A stretch of 64,000 nucleotides of DNA from CAVQCA01 sp963763115 (GCA_963763115.1 CAVXNM010000041.1:62001-126000), one strand, 5' to 3'; counted from the first letter of the stretch, positions 34,329 to 42,777 are shown. The notes: generated from the sequence alone by a model not told the origin. Made by a program: numbers and translations.

Positions 34329-34402
34329 TGGGGGATCGTCTAGTGGTAGGACTACGGACTCTGACTCCGTCAACCTAGGTTCGAATCCTAGTCCCCCAGC
34401 CA
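34329..34402 (+). tRNA. tRNA-Gln (anticodon CTG)
   Basis: 74 bases with encoded CCA. Acceptor stem TGGGGGA / TCCCCCA (34329-34335 with 34392-34398), anticodon stem ACGGA / TCCGT with loop CTCTGAC (anticodon CTG at 34361-34363), T-arm GGTTCGAATCC. Reads CAG codons. Followed by a strong terminator. Confidence 0.96.
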
Positions 34403-34407
34403 ATTGA

Positions 34408-34439
34408 CGAAACAGCCCGCCATCCGGCGGGCTGTTTCG
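34408..34439 (+). terminator. Intrinsic terminator after tRNA-Gln
   Basis: Fourteen-base-pair stem CGAAACAGCCCGCC / GGCGGGCTGTTTCG with loop ATCC. The T-run is part of the stem foot (TGTTTCGTT). Confidence 0.85.
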
Positions 34440-34751
34440 TTGGGGGCTAAATCGGGATCCTGGCGAAAACAGTCTCGCAAGCTAAAATTGCCCTATCGCG
34501 GTAATGGGGCTGCTATCAGGGATCGGCTGATAACGGTGTGGAGTATCAACTCGCTTTGCTCGCAGGTTGTTGCGTCATTGCCAACGTTTCTGTTCGCTGA
34601 TGACCCTTTTGCTGTGTGTGCGATATACATTCCGCGGCGATCCTTGGCTCGTTTTGGGGCACAACTGCTTATTATATAGCTCGGTGAAACGCAAATTACG
34701 TTGCAAATAAACAACAATATATATTTTTTGTAGTTTTTTTGAAAATACTTG
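34440..34751. other. AT-rich intergenic region before porin 1
   Basis: The last 150 bases are markedly AT-rich, with runs of T near 34720-34740, unlike the surrounding genes. This is probably the upstream control region of the porin gene. No gene seen on either strand. Confidence 0.5.
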
Positions 34752-34781
34752 TTGCATTTTTGCATTGTGTTGTTGTATTGT
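34752..34781 (+). promoter_or_regulatory. Predicted promoter of porin 1
   Basis: TTGCAT (34752-34757), 18 bases, TATTGT (34776-34781), about 70 bases before the porin ATG. Weak match; placed by position and AT-richness. Confidence 0.35.
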
Positions 34782-34848
34782 GTGTCTGTGCAATGACGGT
34801 AGCTAACTGCCGAACCTGAATTTTATCAACCGTGTTAAGGGGAATACC

Positions 34849-35979
34849 ATGACTAAGAAACTTTTACCTGCAGTGATCGGGATGATCCTGGCCGGTGGCG
34901 TGGCGGTTGTCCAGGCCGACGTCCAGGTCATGGGTCACATCGACGAATCCATTAACTATGCCGACGGCGGAAAGGGTAACAACAACACCAATTTCTGGCC
35001 GTATATCTCCAAAGGCGATACCAATACCGAGCTGGTGTGTACCACCTGCTCCATCGGCTTCAAGGGTAGCGAAGACCTGGGCAACGGCCTGAAGGCGCTG
35101 TTCTTCCTGGACTGGCAGTATGATATCAACCAAAGCACGGGTCTGACGGGTCGTGACCAGTACCTGGGCCTGGGCGGCAACTTCGGTACGTTGAAAGCCG
35201 GCACCATGTCGACCGTCTACAAGTCCTATGGCGCCATGCTCGACCCGGTCTATCGCACCGTTGCCCAGCAGCGTGACATCGGCCTGCAGTCGCGGTTGCA
35301 CAGCGGGAAAGGCAGCGACGGCCAGGGTCGCGCGACCAACACGGTGCGCTATGACACGCCGAACTGGAACGGCCTGAAGGCGGCTGTCTCCACCACCATC
35401 CGGCCTGACAGCGATGCGCCGCCGAGCCACAACAATCCCTACAGTGGCGGCGTGAGCTACGAGAACGGTGGCATCCTGGTGTTCGCGGACTACGTTACCA
35501 ACAATGCGGGCGGCGATGACTCGGCAGCGAGCCTGGGTGGCAAGTACACCCTGAACAACTTCTCCATCTTCGGTCAGTACGAGTACGACATGGGCCTGAT
35601 CACGGATCAGAGGACCGACACCTTGGGACAGAACAACACGGGTGACGGTGCGGATGTCTGGATGGTGGGTGCCACCTACGCCATGGGCAACAATTTGCTC
35701 TATGCCGGCTATGGCCAGGGTGATAACGCCAGGGCCAATAATACTGGCCAGGGTAATAATAATGGCAGCCCCGTGAGGGTATCCGACTACAAGGCGTGGA
35801 CACTCGTCGGTATCCACAACTTCAGCAAGCGCACGCTGGCCTACATTGGTTATGTGGGTAACAACGGTATCGCGACCAACGGTGTCAATTGGGATGATGG
35901 TACCGCTGCTGGTAGCACTGCCAAAAACAGCTATGATGACGTTAACCACTACGCGCTGGGTGTGAAGCACACGTTCTGA
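34849..35979 (+). CDS. Gram-negative porin, 376 residues
   Basis: Outer-membrane beta-barrel for diffusion of small solutes. Signal peptide MTKKLLPAVIGMILAGGVAVVQA with cleavage before DVQVMG; the mature protein starts with a beta-strand and ends in Phe (VKHTF), the signal for BAM assembly. Repeated alternating strands such as LGNGLKALFFLDWQYDI, RDQYLGLGGNFGTLKAG and NLLYAGYGQG are of the Porin_4 type. An unusual C-T-T-C pair (VCTTCSIGF) lies early in the mature chain and recurs in porin 2 as C-T-N-C, possibly a disulfide. Ribosome-binding site AAGGGGAA. Followed by its own terminator. Confidence 0.93.
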   Translation: MTKKLLPAVIGMILAGGVAVVQADVQVMGHIDESINYADGGKGNNNTNFWPYISKGDTNTELVCTTCSIGFKGSEDLGNGLKALFFLDWQYDINQSTGLTGRDQYLGLGGNFGTLKAGTMSTVYKSYGAMLDPVYRTVAQQRDIGLQSRLHSGKGSDGQGRATNTVRYDTPNWNGLKAAVSTTIRPDSDAPPSHNNPYSGGVSYENGGILVFADYVTNNAGGDDSAASLGGKYTLNNFSIFGQYEYDMGLITDQRTDTLGQNNTGDGADVWMVGATYAMGNNLLYAGYGQGDNARANNTGQGNNNGSPVRVSDYKAWTLVGIHNFSKRTLAYIGYVGNNGIATNGVNWDDGTAAGSTAKNSYDDVNHYALGVKHTF

Positions 35980-36001
35980 TCGCAGTCGGGTTGGAACAAG
36001 G

Positions 36002-36029
36002 AAACGGGGCCTTCGGGCCCCGTTTTCGT
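36002..36029 (+). terminator. Intrinsic terminator of porin 1
   Basis: Stem AAACGGGGCC / GGCCCCGTTT with TTCG tetraloop (36002-36025), then TCGTTTT. Confidence 0.92.
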
Positions 36030-36032
36030 TTT

Positions 36033-36150
36033 GCCTGCAGGGACGCAGGTATGTCGTGGAGCGCAGGGACGATGCACAGGGAAGTGCGAGTGCCGCGGAA
36101 GGCGGGAAGCCGGAAGCGGTCGCGCGGGAACCGACGGGTCAGGGATTAGC
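36033..36150 (+). repeat. Dispersed repeat type 2, copy 2
   Basis: Begins GCCTGCAGGGACGCAGGTAT right after the porin terminator and continues through GGGACGATGCACAGGG and GTGCCGCGGAAGGCGG to CCGACGGGTCAGGGATT. Shares these blocks with 33105-33340. Not coding. Confidence 0.7.
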
Positions 36151-36279
36151 CGTGGCGATGATTCCCGTGGATGAACCTGCGCCAGACAGGGGAGTCACGA
36201 TTTGAGGGCCGGGCGCCGTTAATCCGATCAAGCGAAACCGCCAAGGCGCAACGTGGACAAGCTGTTTGTTGCCAGTTAG

Positions 36280-36303
36280 CAACAAAAATGTGTGATTTTG
36301 TTG
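36280..36303. promoter_or_regulatory. Inverted repeat upstream of porin 2, candidate operator
   Basis: CAACAAAA (36280-36287), eight bases, TTTTGTTG (36296-36303): a perfect 8-bp palindrome about 85 bases before the porin 2 ATG. Could bind a dimeric regulator; the two half-sites are too far apart from any T-run to be a terminator. Prediction only. Confidence 0.4.
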
Positions 36304-36386
36304 TCATCAGTGAACATTTTTAATGGCATGTTGCAGATTTGCACCCGTTTTTAAGATAAAATAACAAATATGAAGAGTATCCTGAA

Positions 36387-37301
36387 ATGATCGACAAGCC
36401 TGTAGGGGGACTATTGGTCGTGGCGCTGGCCGTGGGCACGACAGCTGCTTACGGCGAGGTCGCCGTGTTCGGCCACGGTGATACGAATCACAGCGGGCTG
36501 ACCGGCTGGACGGGCCAAAGTGCCGACTCTTCCACAGAATGCACCAACTGTACCTTCGGTGTCGGCGGCGGTAATGATCTGGGTAATGGCCTCAAGGCAA
36601 TCTACCGGATGGAGTGGGGATACGACGGTGAGAAGAGCGCCAGTCGTGACCGGTGGCTGGGTATCAGCGGTAATTTCGGTGAGCTGAAGCTCGGCACCCT
36701 GTCCACCCGCTACAAGTCTGAAGGTGTGATACCCGATCCGATTTATCGGGCCTCTTCCGTGAACGAGACTGGGGTGCCATCTGTCCAGGCCGGTTACAAA
36801 GCTGACGCTGACGAAAGTGTCGATAAGACCGATGGGGTGGGACTTAGCTACGAGAACGCCGGTGTACTCATTTTTGCGGATTACATCTCCGGCAAGACCG
36901 CTCAGGATGATACGGCTTACAAGGTCGGTGCTAAATACGCCACTGATAATTTCGCCGTGTTCGGACAATACAAGATAGACACTGGCGTGGCGAACAGTGA
37001 TATAGGAGCCAACCCCGGCGAGAACACCGATATCTGGTTTCTGGGCGGCAGCCTGACTCTGGGAGATACCTCGATTTACGCCGGTTATGGCAAGGGTGAT
37101 GACGGGGTGAACGCCAATGCGCTCTCCGGTTACAATTCCTGGGAGGTCGTCGGCGTGCATTCGGTGGGCAAGCTCACCAGCATCTTTGCGGGCTACAGCG
37201 GATCGGGGTGCATCGACAAGAATCCTGACGTCTGCAACAAGGCCGGTACGGAAGGCGTTGACGACGACAAGTTCAGCCTGGGCATAAGGCACAAGTTCTG
37301 A
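36387..37301 (+). CDS. Gram-negative porin paralogue, 304 residues
   Basis: Same family as the preceding porin: signal peptide ending AAYG before EVAVFG, the shared CTNCTFGVGG / LGNGLKAIYRMEWGYD and RDRWLGISGNFGELKLGT blocks, DNFAVFGQYKIDTG and terminal RHKF. It lacks about 70 residues relative to porin 1, mostly external-loop length, so its channel should be wider or differently selective. The pair probably arose by tandem duplication. The 407-base gap between them holds a terminator, a dispersed repeat and a palindrome, so the two are separately transcribed. Confidence 0.92.
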   Translation: MIDKPVGGLLVVALAVGTTAAYGEVAVFGHGDTNHSGLTGWTGQSADSSTECTNCTFGVGGGNDLGNGLKAIYRMEWGYDGEKSASRDRWLGISGNFGELKLGTLSTRYKSEGVIPDPIYRASSVNETGVPSVQAGYKADADESVDKTDGVGLSYENAGVLIFADYISGKTAQDDTAYKVGAKYATDNFAVFGQYKIDTGVANSDIGANPGENTDIWFLGGSLTLGDTSIYAGYGKGDDGVNANALSGYNSWEVVGVHSVGKLTSIFAGYSGSGCIDKNPDVCNKAGTEGVDDDKFSLGIRHKF

Positions 37302-37327
37302 TTTAGTATCCGGGTACCGAAAATGGG

Positions 37328-37352
37328 GGGACCCGTTTTAATTGGGTCTCCT
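37328..37352 (+). terminator. Possible terminator of porin 2
   Basis: Stem GGGGACCC / GGGTCTCC (37328-37335 with 37345-37352) with a nine-base loop, one G-T pair, and no T-run afterwards. Weak. Confidence 0.35.
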
Positions 37353-37435
37353 GTCCGCCGTGCAGTTTTCATCCGAACTGTGGATATCCGGGATCATTGA
37401 AATTTTCCATGGACTCTTGTCCGGGTTTCCGAGCG

Positions 37436-38401
37436 ATGGTCATGCGGCGGGTACTCCTTCTGTGGATGTTGATGCTGACGGCATGCGTCGGGCAGTCGGT
37501 GGCCGTTGTGCCGGATGTTGTCCACGCGCGCGCCCATAACGGCGGCAGTATCGTGGGTTTCAGTCAAAGCGGTGAACTGCTCGCCTCCGGTGGCTGGGAA
37601 GGCAGAGTCATCATCTGGCGACTGCCGGGCGGAGAGCCGATTTATCGCTGGCAGGCACACCAGGATTCAGTCAACGGCGTGGTATTTACCGACAATGACA
37701 CGCACGTAGTGACTGCCGGTTACGACGGGTGGCTGGCCGAATGGACGCTTGGGGGTGCCGCATTGCGTCGTGTCATGACATCTGCTCCGATCACGTGTAT
37801 GGCGGCCAGCACCCGTGACGACCGCCTGATTACCGGTCATGATGATGGATCGGTGCGCATCTGGCGTTTGCATGATTTAAGTCTGCTCGAAAAGCGGAAA
37901 ACGCACAGGGGTAACGTCAAGGCGGTTGCTCTCGAAACAGCCGGCGGGCGCTACGCCTCCAGCGGTGCGGATGGCGACGTGTATGTATGGACCGATGACA
38001 CGGACGCGGTGCCGCTTGAGCGTCCGCCCACGGATGCCTGGTCACTGGCCTTTTCACCCGATGGTCGATGCTTATATGGCGGCGGCTGGTTTCGGCTGTT
38101 TCGCTGGAACCTGAATGACGGTGTGATTATGAGTCTGCCGACTGAACATCACGGCATTATCAAGTCCATCCAGTTCACGGCTGACGGCGGCGAACTTGCG
38201 ACCATCAGTCGCCAGACCGACAGCGCCGTACTGTTTCTGGACCCCGTGACGGGTGCTGTGACGCGCCGTTTCCAGCAGCATGAACTCTGTGGCGCGTCCA
38301 TCGCGGTGTCGCCCCGCGGGCGATATCTCGCGACGACCAGCGATGACGCCAGCGTGCGCATCTGGGTGTTGAACAGGCAAACCGGTAAAGACGCCGATTA
38401 G
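37436..38401 (+). CDS. WD40-repeat lipoprotein
   Basis: 321 residues from ATG 37436 (ATG 37442 and 37409 also possible). A short lipoprotein signal ends in the lipobox LMLTAC, Cys17; the next residue is Val, so sorting to the outer membrane is expected. The rest is a beta-propeller of about seven WD40-like blades, e.g. LLASGGWEGRVIIWRLPG, VVTAGYDGWLAEWTL, LITGHDDGSVRIWRLHD and LATTSDDASVRIWVLN. WD40 propellers are protein-docking platforms. No neighbour suggests a partner; it sits alone between porin 2 and the convergent rpiA. Confidence 0.88.
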   Translation: MVMRRVLLLWMLMLTACVGQSVAVVPDVVHARAHNGGSIVGFSQSGELLASGGWEGRVIIWRLPGGEPIYRWQAHQDSVNGVVFTDNDTHVVTAGYDGWLAEWTLGGAALRRVMTSAPITCMAASTRDDRLITGHDDGSVRIWRLHDLSLLEKRKTHRGNVKAVALETAGGRYASSGADGDVYVWTDDTDAVPLERPPTDAWSLAFSPDGRCLYGGGWFRLFRWNLNDGVIMSLPTEHHGIIKSIQFTADGGELATISRQTDSAVLFLDPVTGAVTRRFQQHELCGASIAVSPRGRYLATTSDDASVRIWVLNRQTGKDAD

Positions 38402-38477
38402 TTGCTGCCGGTGCTCAATGTCACTGGCCTTTCGCCGATTCACGTCTTGATGGCTGTGCATTGCGTGTGCAGGTTGT

Positions 38478-39134
38478 TCAGGTGAGCGTTTTAACCCCCT
38501 CGGGTGAGCCGAGCAGCAGCACATCTGCAGGGCGTCGGGCGAAGATGCCGACGGTGACGACACCGGGGACATTGTTCAGTTCCTCTTCCAGGCGTACCGG
38601 TTCCATGATCTCCAGGTTGTGTACATCGAGAATGATGTTGCCATTGTCGGTGGTGAATCCTTCCCGGTAGACCGGTTGCCCGCCATGCTTGACAAGTTCC
38701 CGCGCGACATAACTTCGCGCCATCGGTATGACCTCGACGGGCAGGGGGAATGCGCCGAGGATATCGACAAGCTTGCTTTCGTCCGCGATACAGATGAACT
38801 TGCGGCTGGCGGCAGCCACAATCTTTTCCCGGGTGAGGGCGCCGCCGCCGCCCTTGATCAGGTGTAGATAACGATTGGATTCATCGGCGCCATCGATATA
38901 GACCGACAGTTCATCCACGCTGTTGAGGTCCAGCACCGGGATGCCATGCGTCTTGAGCCGCTTTGCGCTGGCCTCTGAACTGGCGACCGTGCCATCGATT
39001 TTGTGCTTGATGGCAGCGAGGCCGTCTATGAAATGATTCGCGGTCGAACCGGTGCCTATGCCGATTACCGTTCCGGTTTCTACATATTCCAGCGCGGCCT
39101 GAGCAGCCATTTTCTTCATATCATCCGGCGTCAT
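38478..39134 (-). CDS. rpiA: Ribose-5-phosphate isomerase A
   Basis: 218 residues, normal length. Interconverts ribose-5-phosphate and ribulose-5-phosphate. Signatures: IGIGTGSTANHFIDGL (phosphate loop), YIDGADESN with catalytic Asp, and LIKGGGGALTREKI with the catalytic Glu-Lys region. Divergent from ilvA, 127 bases apart, the same rpiA/ilvA arrangement as in pseudomonads. Works with rpe (23762-24436) in the pentose phosphate pathway. Confidence 0.96.
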   Translation of the reverse strand: MTPDDMKKMAAQAALEYVETGTVIGIGTGSTANHFIDGLAAIKHKIDGTVASSEASAKRLKTHGIPVLDLNSVDELSVYIDGADESNRYLHLIKGGGGALTREKIVAAASRKFICIADESKLVDILGAFPLPVEVIPMARSYVARELVKHGGQPVYREGFTTDNGNIILDVHNLEIMEPVRLEEELNNVPGVVTVGIFARRPADVLLLGSPEGVKTLT

Positions 39135-39261
39135 GTCATAACTCCCTGCATAAGTGAATGGTCGAAATCATACCCGGACGTAGCGGCCAAGTCATCGCCG
39201 GGGTCTTTTTGCGCCTCTGGGGATCTGTCAAAGATTATGATGAACTGATACTGTACGCGCT

Positions 39262-40782
39262 ATGCTGGAACGCTATCTGAAGATGGTCCTGAACTCCCGC
39301 GTCTACGATGTGGCCGTCGAGACGCCGTTGGTGATCGCGGATCGCCTTTCGGAGCGCCTGGGCAATACCGTGTGGTTCAAGCGCGAGGATCTGCAGCCGG
39401 TACATTCCTTCAAGCTGCGTGGCGCTTACAACAAGATCGCCGGATTGTCGGACGAGGACTGCGCGAATGGTGTGATCGCCGCCTCGGCGGGTAACCATGC
39501 GCAGGGTGTGGCTCTCGCGGCTGCCAAGCGAGGGATAAAGGCGCTGATCATCATGCCCAGAACCACGCCGTCGATCAAAGTCGATTCGGTAAGGCGTCTC
39601 GGAGCTCGCATCAACCTTTCGGGAGACGCTTACGACGATGCCTATGCCCATGCGGCCAGGCTGGCGCAAGAGAAAGGCATGACTTTTATACATCCCTATG
39701 ATGACCCCGTGGTTATCGCCGGCCAGGGAACGATTGCCCTTGAAATCCTGCGCGAGCATCAGGGTGACCTGCATGCGATCTTTGTCCCCGTTGGCGGCGG
39801 CGGCCTGATCGCAGGTATCGCGGCCTGTGTAAAGGCATTGCAGCCCTCCGTCATGGTCATCGGGGTCGAGCCAGATGACTCGCCATGCCTCTTCGAGGCG
39901 CTGAAGCATAAGCGTCGTGTGCTTCTCGACCATGTCGGGATATTCACTGATGGCGTGGCGGTCCGCCAGGCAGGCAAGGAACCCTACCGGATCGCACGCC
40001 AGCATGTCGATGATGTCATCCTCGTGAGTACGGACGAGATCTGCGCTGCCATGAAGGATATATTCGACGAATGTCGTTCCATTGTTGAACCGGCCGGCGC
40101 ACTCGCCGTGGCCGGAATAAAAAAGTACGTCGAACACAGCGGCATTTCCGGTGCCGGACTGGTGGCGATCAACAGTGGCGCGAACATAAATTTTGACCGC
40201 TTGCGCCATGTGTCGGAGAGGGCGGAGATCGGCGAGAATCGCGAGGCCTTGCTGGCAGTGACCATTCCTGAAGAACCCGGCAGCTTCCGCCGATTCTGCC
40301 AGGCTCTGGGCAAGCGGGGGATCACAGAGTTCAACTACCGCTACGCGGATACCAGGCAGGCGCATGTATTCGCCGGTGTGAAACTGAATGATGGCGAAAA
40401 GGAGCGCCATGCGATTATCGAACGATTACGCACCGAGGGGTACCCGGTCGAAGACCTGACCGACAGTGAAATCGCCAAGCTCCATATCCGCTACATGGTT
40501 GGCGGTCATGCGGTTGGACTCAAGGATGAGCTGCTTTATCGATTCCAGTTCCCGGAGCGGCCGGGTGCGCTGCTGGAGTTTCTTACTTCAATGGGCAAAC
40601 GCTGGAATATCAGCCTGTTTCATTATCGCAATCACGGTGCAGATTACGGCCGTGTCCTCGTCGGAATCCAGGTCTCCGTGGATAGTCGCAAGGATTTCCA
40701 GCATTTCCTCGATGAACTGGGATACGGTTACTGGGAGGAATCGAAGAGCACGGCATATCACCTGTTCCTCGGTGAAAGTTGA
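39262..40782 (+). CDS. ilvA: Biosynthetic threonine ammonia-lyase (threonine deaminase)
   Basis: 506 residues; makes 2-oxobutyrate, first step of isoleucine synthesis. PLP lysine in VHSFKLRGAYNKIAG, glycine loop VPVGGGGLIAGIAA, and two C-terminal ACT-like regulatory domains (VTIPEEPGSFRRFCQALG and FPERPGALLEFLTSMG) that bind isoleucine and valine, marking the biosynthetic not the catabolic enzyme. Full length. Ends at a bidirectional terminator. Confidence 0.96.
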   Translation: MLERYLKMVLNSRVYDVAVETPLVIADRLSERLGNTVWFKREDLQPVHSFKLRGAYNKIAGLSDEDCANGVIAASAGNHAQGVALAAAKRGIKALIIMPRTTPSIKVDSVRRLGARINLSGDAYDDAYAHAARLAQEKGMTFIHPYDDPVVIAGQGTIALEILREHQGDLHAIFVPVGGGGLIAGIAACVKALQPSVMVIGVEPDDSPCLFEALKHKRRVLLDHVGIFTDGVAVRQAGKEPYRIARQHVDDVILVSTDEICAAMKDIFDECRSIVEPAGALAVAGIKKYVEHSGISGAGLVAINSGANINFDRLRHVSERAEIGENREALLAVTIPEEPGSFRRFCQALGKRGITEFNYRYADTRQAHVFAGVKLNDGEKERHAIIERLRTEGYPVEDLTDSEIAKLHIRYMVGGHAVGLKDELLYRFQFPERPGALLEFLTSMGKRWNISLFHYRNHGADYGRVLVGIQVSVDSRKDFQHFLDELGYGYWEESKSTAYHLFLGES

Positions 40783-40805
40783 CGCGCTGGCAGCACAGCC
40801 TGCAG

Positions 40806-40843
40806 AAAAAAAGGCCCGCACTGTGAAGTACGGGCCTTGTTTA
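40806..40843. terminator. Bidirectional intrinsic terminator
   Basis: Stem AAGGCCCG / CGGGCCTT (40811-40818 with 40831-40838). On the plus strand it is followed by GTTT (ilvA end); on the minus strand by seven T (end of the Lys/Ala-repeat gene). Confidence 0.8.
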
Positions 40844-40888
40844 CCTTGTTATCAGGAGACCTCTACATTGTCCCTGATAAGTTGGTGA

Positions 40889-41125
40889 CTATCGCCGTCT
40901 GGCGGTAGTCTTCTTCTTTGCTGCGGCTTTCTTCTTCGGTGCGGCCTTCTTCTTTGCTGCGGCCTTCTTCTTCGGTGCGGCCTTCTTCTTTGCTGCGGCC
41001 TTCTTCTTCGGTGCGGCCTTCTTCTTTGTAGCGACCTTCTTCTTTGCTGCGACCTTCTTCTTTGTAGCGACCTTCTTCTTTGCTGCGACCTTCTTCTTTG
41101 TAGCGACCTTCTTCTTTGTAGCCAT
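40889..41125 (-). CDS. Histone H1-like Lys/Ala-repeat protein
   Basis: 78 residues made of 6-residue units KKKVAT/KKKVAA, then a 12-residue unit KKKAAPKKKAAA, ending KKKTTARRR. Such tails occur in AlgP- and histone-H1-like bacterial proteins and bind DNA or RNA without sequence preference. The DNA repeats with a period of 18 and 36 bases, so copy number may vary by slippage and the other two frames are open too. This frame is chosen for GGAGG before the ATG, Lys/Ala composition and its candidate promoter at 41161-41189. Resembles the tail of the HU protein at 15290. Confidence 0.82.
   Translation of the reverse strand: MATKKKVATKKKVAAKKKVATKKKVAAKKKVATKKKAAPKKKAAAKKKAAPKKKAAAKKKAAPKKKAAAKKKTTARRR
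40905..41124. repeat. Tandem 18/36-base repeat inside the Lys/Ala gene
   Basis: Alternating plus-strand units of CTTCTTC-TTTGCTGCGGC and CTTCTTC-GGTGCGGC type, about six 36-base rounds. Two sub-blocks differ: valine-type units nearer the start codon and proline/alanine-type units nearer the stop. Confidence 0.8.
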
Positions 41126-41160
41126 AACAAACCTCCACTCTATTCGAATTGCCCACGCAG

Positions 41161-41189
41161 AGTATAAACAAAGAAATACAAAATGCCAG
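41161..41189 (-). promoter_or_regulatory. Predicted promoter of the Lys/Ala-repeat gene
   Basis: On the minus strand CTGGCA (41189-41184), 17 bases, TATACT (41166-41161), 36 bases before the ATG. Confidence 0.5.
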
Positions 41190-41639
41190 TATTTTTTGTT
41201 GACAAGCGGTCATGCTTTATTGCATGAAAAGGCGAGCGATGATTCAGTCGTTCACGTTCATTTTCCATGTGTTCATTTTCGACAGACATGATTCATTACG
41301 AGTAATCGCGCATGTTGCAAGTCTTATCGGCTTCATGATGGGCATCTGAAAAAATATTTCATTGTGTATGTGCAGTATCAACGATTCGCAGCGCAATGGT
41401 CACGTGCCGACAGGGCATGAAGCAGTGTTCGATGCCGCTGATTTTCGAGGTCTCAAGTTTCGCGCTGGACAAGAAAACAGGGGTTTTACAGGCAAAAAAC
41501 ACTGATTACGGAGTGCGGACCCGGCCCCGTCGTTTTGCATTTTCCGTGCTGCGCTTATTGTTCAGATGCAACATAATGTCGCGCCATTCGTGCTGTTACC
41601 CTGCAGACATCGCCGCCGATCCGCATTCGCACTTCCGGA
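41190..41639. other. Intergenic region without a recognised gene
   Basis: 450 bases, AT-rich in its first half. One open frame (41396-41653, plus) has no ribosome-binding site and a Cys/Arg-rich composition that does not look coding. No repeat or terminator is seen. Confidence 0.5.
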
Positions 41640-42098
41640 TCATTCGAGTGTGAGGATGAACATCCACTGCTGCCTGCTAACCGGCATGACGGACAGGCGA
41701 TTGCCACGCCTGACCAGCGGCAGGCCGGTCACTTCAGAGTGTTCTTTCAACTCTGAGAGGGTGATGATGCGTTTCAGTTTGCGAACATAGCGGACATCCA
41801 CGCGGTACCAGCGTGGGTTCGCTGGATCACTCTTCGGATCAAAGTACCTTGCGTTCGGATCGAACGCCGTCATATCCGGGTACCCTGCGCGAACAATTTC
41901 CATGATGCCGGCGATACCCGGCTCCTTGCAGTTAGAGTGATAGAGAAATGCAAGGTCGCCTGTCTTCATGTCATCGCGCATTATGTTGCGTGCCTGGAAA
42001 TTGCGTACGCCATCCCAGGGTTCGGTCTTTCCCGGCGCGTTTCTCAGATCGTCGATACCGAATACATCGGGTTCGGATTTCATCAACCAGTATTTCAT
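41640..42098 (-). CDS. EVE-domain protein
   Basis: 152 residues. The EVE fold (PUA-like) recognises modified bases in DNA or RNA. N-terminal MKYWLMKSEPDVFGIDDL and the pocket segments WDGVRNFQARNIMRDDMK, LAFLYHSNCKEPGIAGI and NPRWYRVDVRY are characteristic. Full length for the standalone class. In gammaproteobacteria this gene is often found next to fau and zapA, as here. Confidence 0.92.
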   Translation of the reverse strand: MKYWLMKSEPDVFGIDDLRNAPGKTEPWDGVRNFQARNIMRDDMKTGDLAFLYHSNCKEPGIAGIMEIVRAGYPDMTAFDPNARYFDPKSDPANPRWYRVDVRYVRKLKRIITLSELKEHSEVTGLPLVRRGNRLSVMPVSRQQWMFILTLE

Positions 42099-42189
42099 AC
42101 ACCTGCCCCCATCGGTGTTGTCAAAAACATACAGCCCAGGATGCCTCTGTACGTGAGGTGAGTTGAATCATCCGCAATTCTGCACTGCT

Positions 42190-42777
42190 TCAGCAGTGAT
42201 ACACCCCTTGTTCCGTTGCGATCGCATCGAGGGGTACATCCCAGGGTTCGGGTTCGATCAGGGGCAGGCGCTGGAATTCATAGGCAAGACCCACGAGGCG
42301 GGGTTTGCGCCAATGGACTCTTCGATTGATGAACTCAAAACAATGATCGTAATACCCGCCCCCCATGCCCAGACGATGTCCCATCGCATCAAAGGCAACC
42401 AGCGGCAGCAGTACCAGATCCAGGGCAGCAGTTTTGATACGCCTGTCGTGGACTCGTGCCGGTTCGGGAATCCCGTACCGGTTGCATACGAGTGAGTTAC
42501 CGGGTGTGTAGGCGGAAAACCACAGCCTTCGTTCCGAGAATTTGACCAGTACAGGAAGGTAAAGCGTCTTGCCCATGGACCACAGAGTGTCCATCAGCGG
42601 GCGGGGATCCATCTCTCCGTTTACCGGAAGATAGACGGCAATGCGGCGGCTGTTACTGATCAGAGGCTCCCTGGCGGCGACCTGTGCTAGTCGTGCGGCG
42701 CAGGCATCACGTTCGGGCTGCGCCAGCCGCCGGCGTCGTTTGCGCATCTCCGTGCGTAACCGCTCACGGTCTGTCAT
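42190..42777 (-). CDS. fau: 5-formyltetrahydrofolate cyclo-ligase
   Basis: 195 residues; converts 5-formyl-THF to 5,10-methenyl-THF with ATP. Signatures: an N-terminal basic helix (RKRRRRLAQPERDACAARL), YLPVNGEMDPRPLMD and the C-terminal MGHRLGMGGGYYDHCFEF glycine-tyrosine loop. Also called ygfA. It lies just downstream of 6S RNA on the same strand, the conserved zapA-ssrS-ygfA arrangement in which it can be co-transcribed with the RNA. Confidence 0.93.
   Translation of the reverse strand: MTDRERLRTEMRKRRRRLAQPERDACAARLAQVAAREPLISNSRRIAVYLPVNGEMDPRPLMDTLWSMGKTLYLPVLVKFSERRLWFSAYTPGNSLVCNRYGIPEPARVHDRRIKTAALDLVLLPLVAFDAMGHRLGMGGGYYDHCFEFINRRVHWRKPRLVGLAYEFQRLPLIEPEPWDVPLDAIATEQGVYHC

Noticed and set aside
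36280..36303. Terminator reading of the CAACAAAA / TTTTGTTG palindrome
   Set aside because: The stem is AT-rich and weak with no following T-run, so an operator is more likely.
39235..40410. 391-codon minus-strand frame opposite ilvA
   Set aside because: Antisense shadow; ilvA is fully supported by motifs and length.
40852..41213. Two other long frames across the Lys/Ala repeat
   Set aside because: Open only because of the 18-base period; they have Arg/Gln/Glu-rich or truncated composition and no ribosome-binding site.
41396..41653. Plus-strand frame of 85 codons in the gap before the EVE gene
   Set aside because: No ribosome-binding site, odd Cys/Arg composition and overlap with the EVE stop region.
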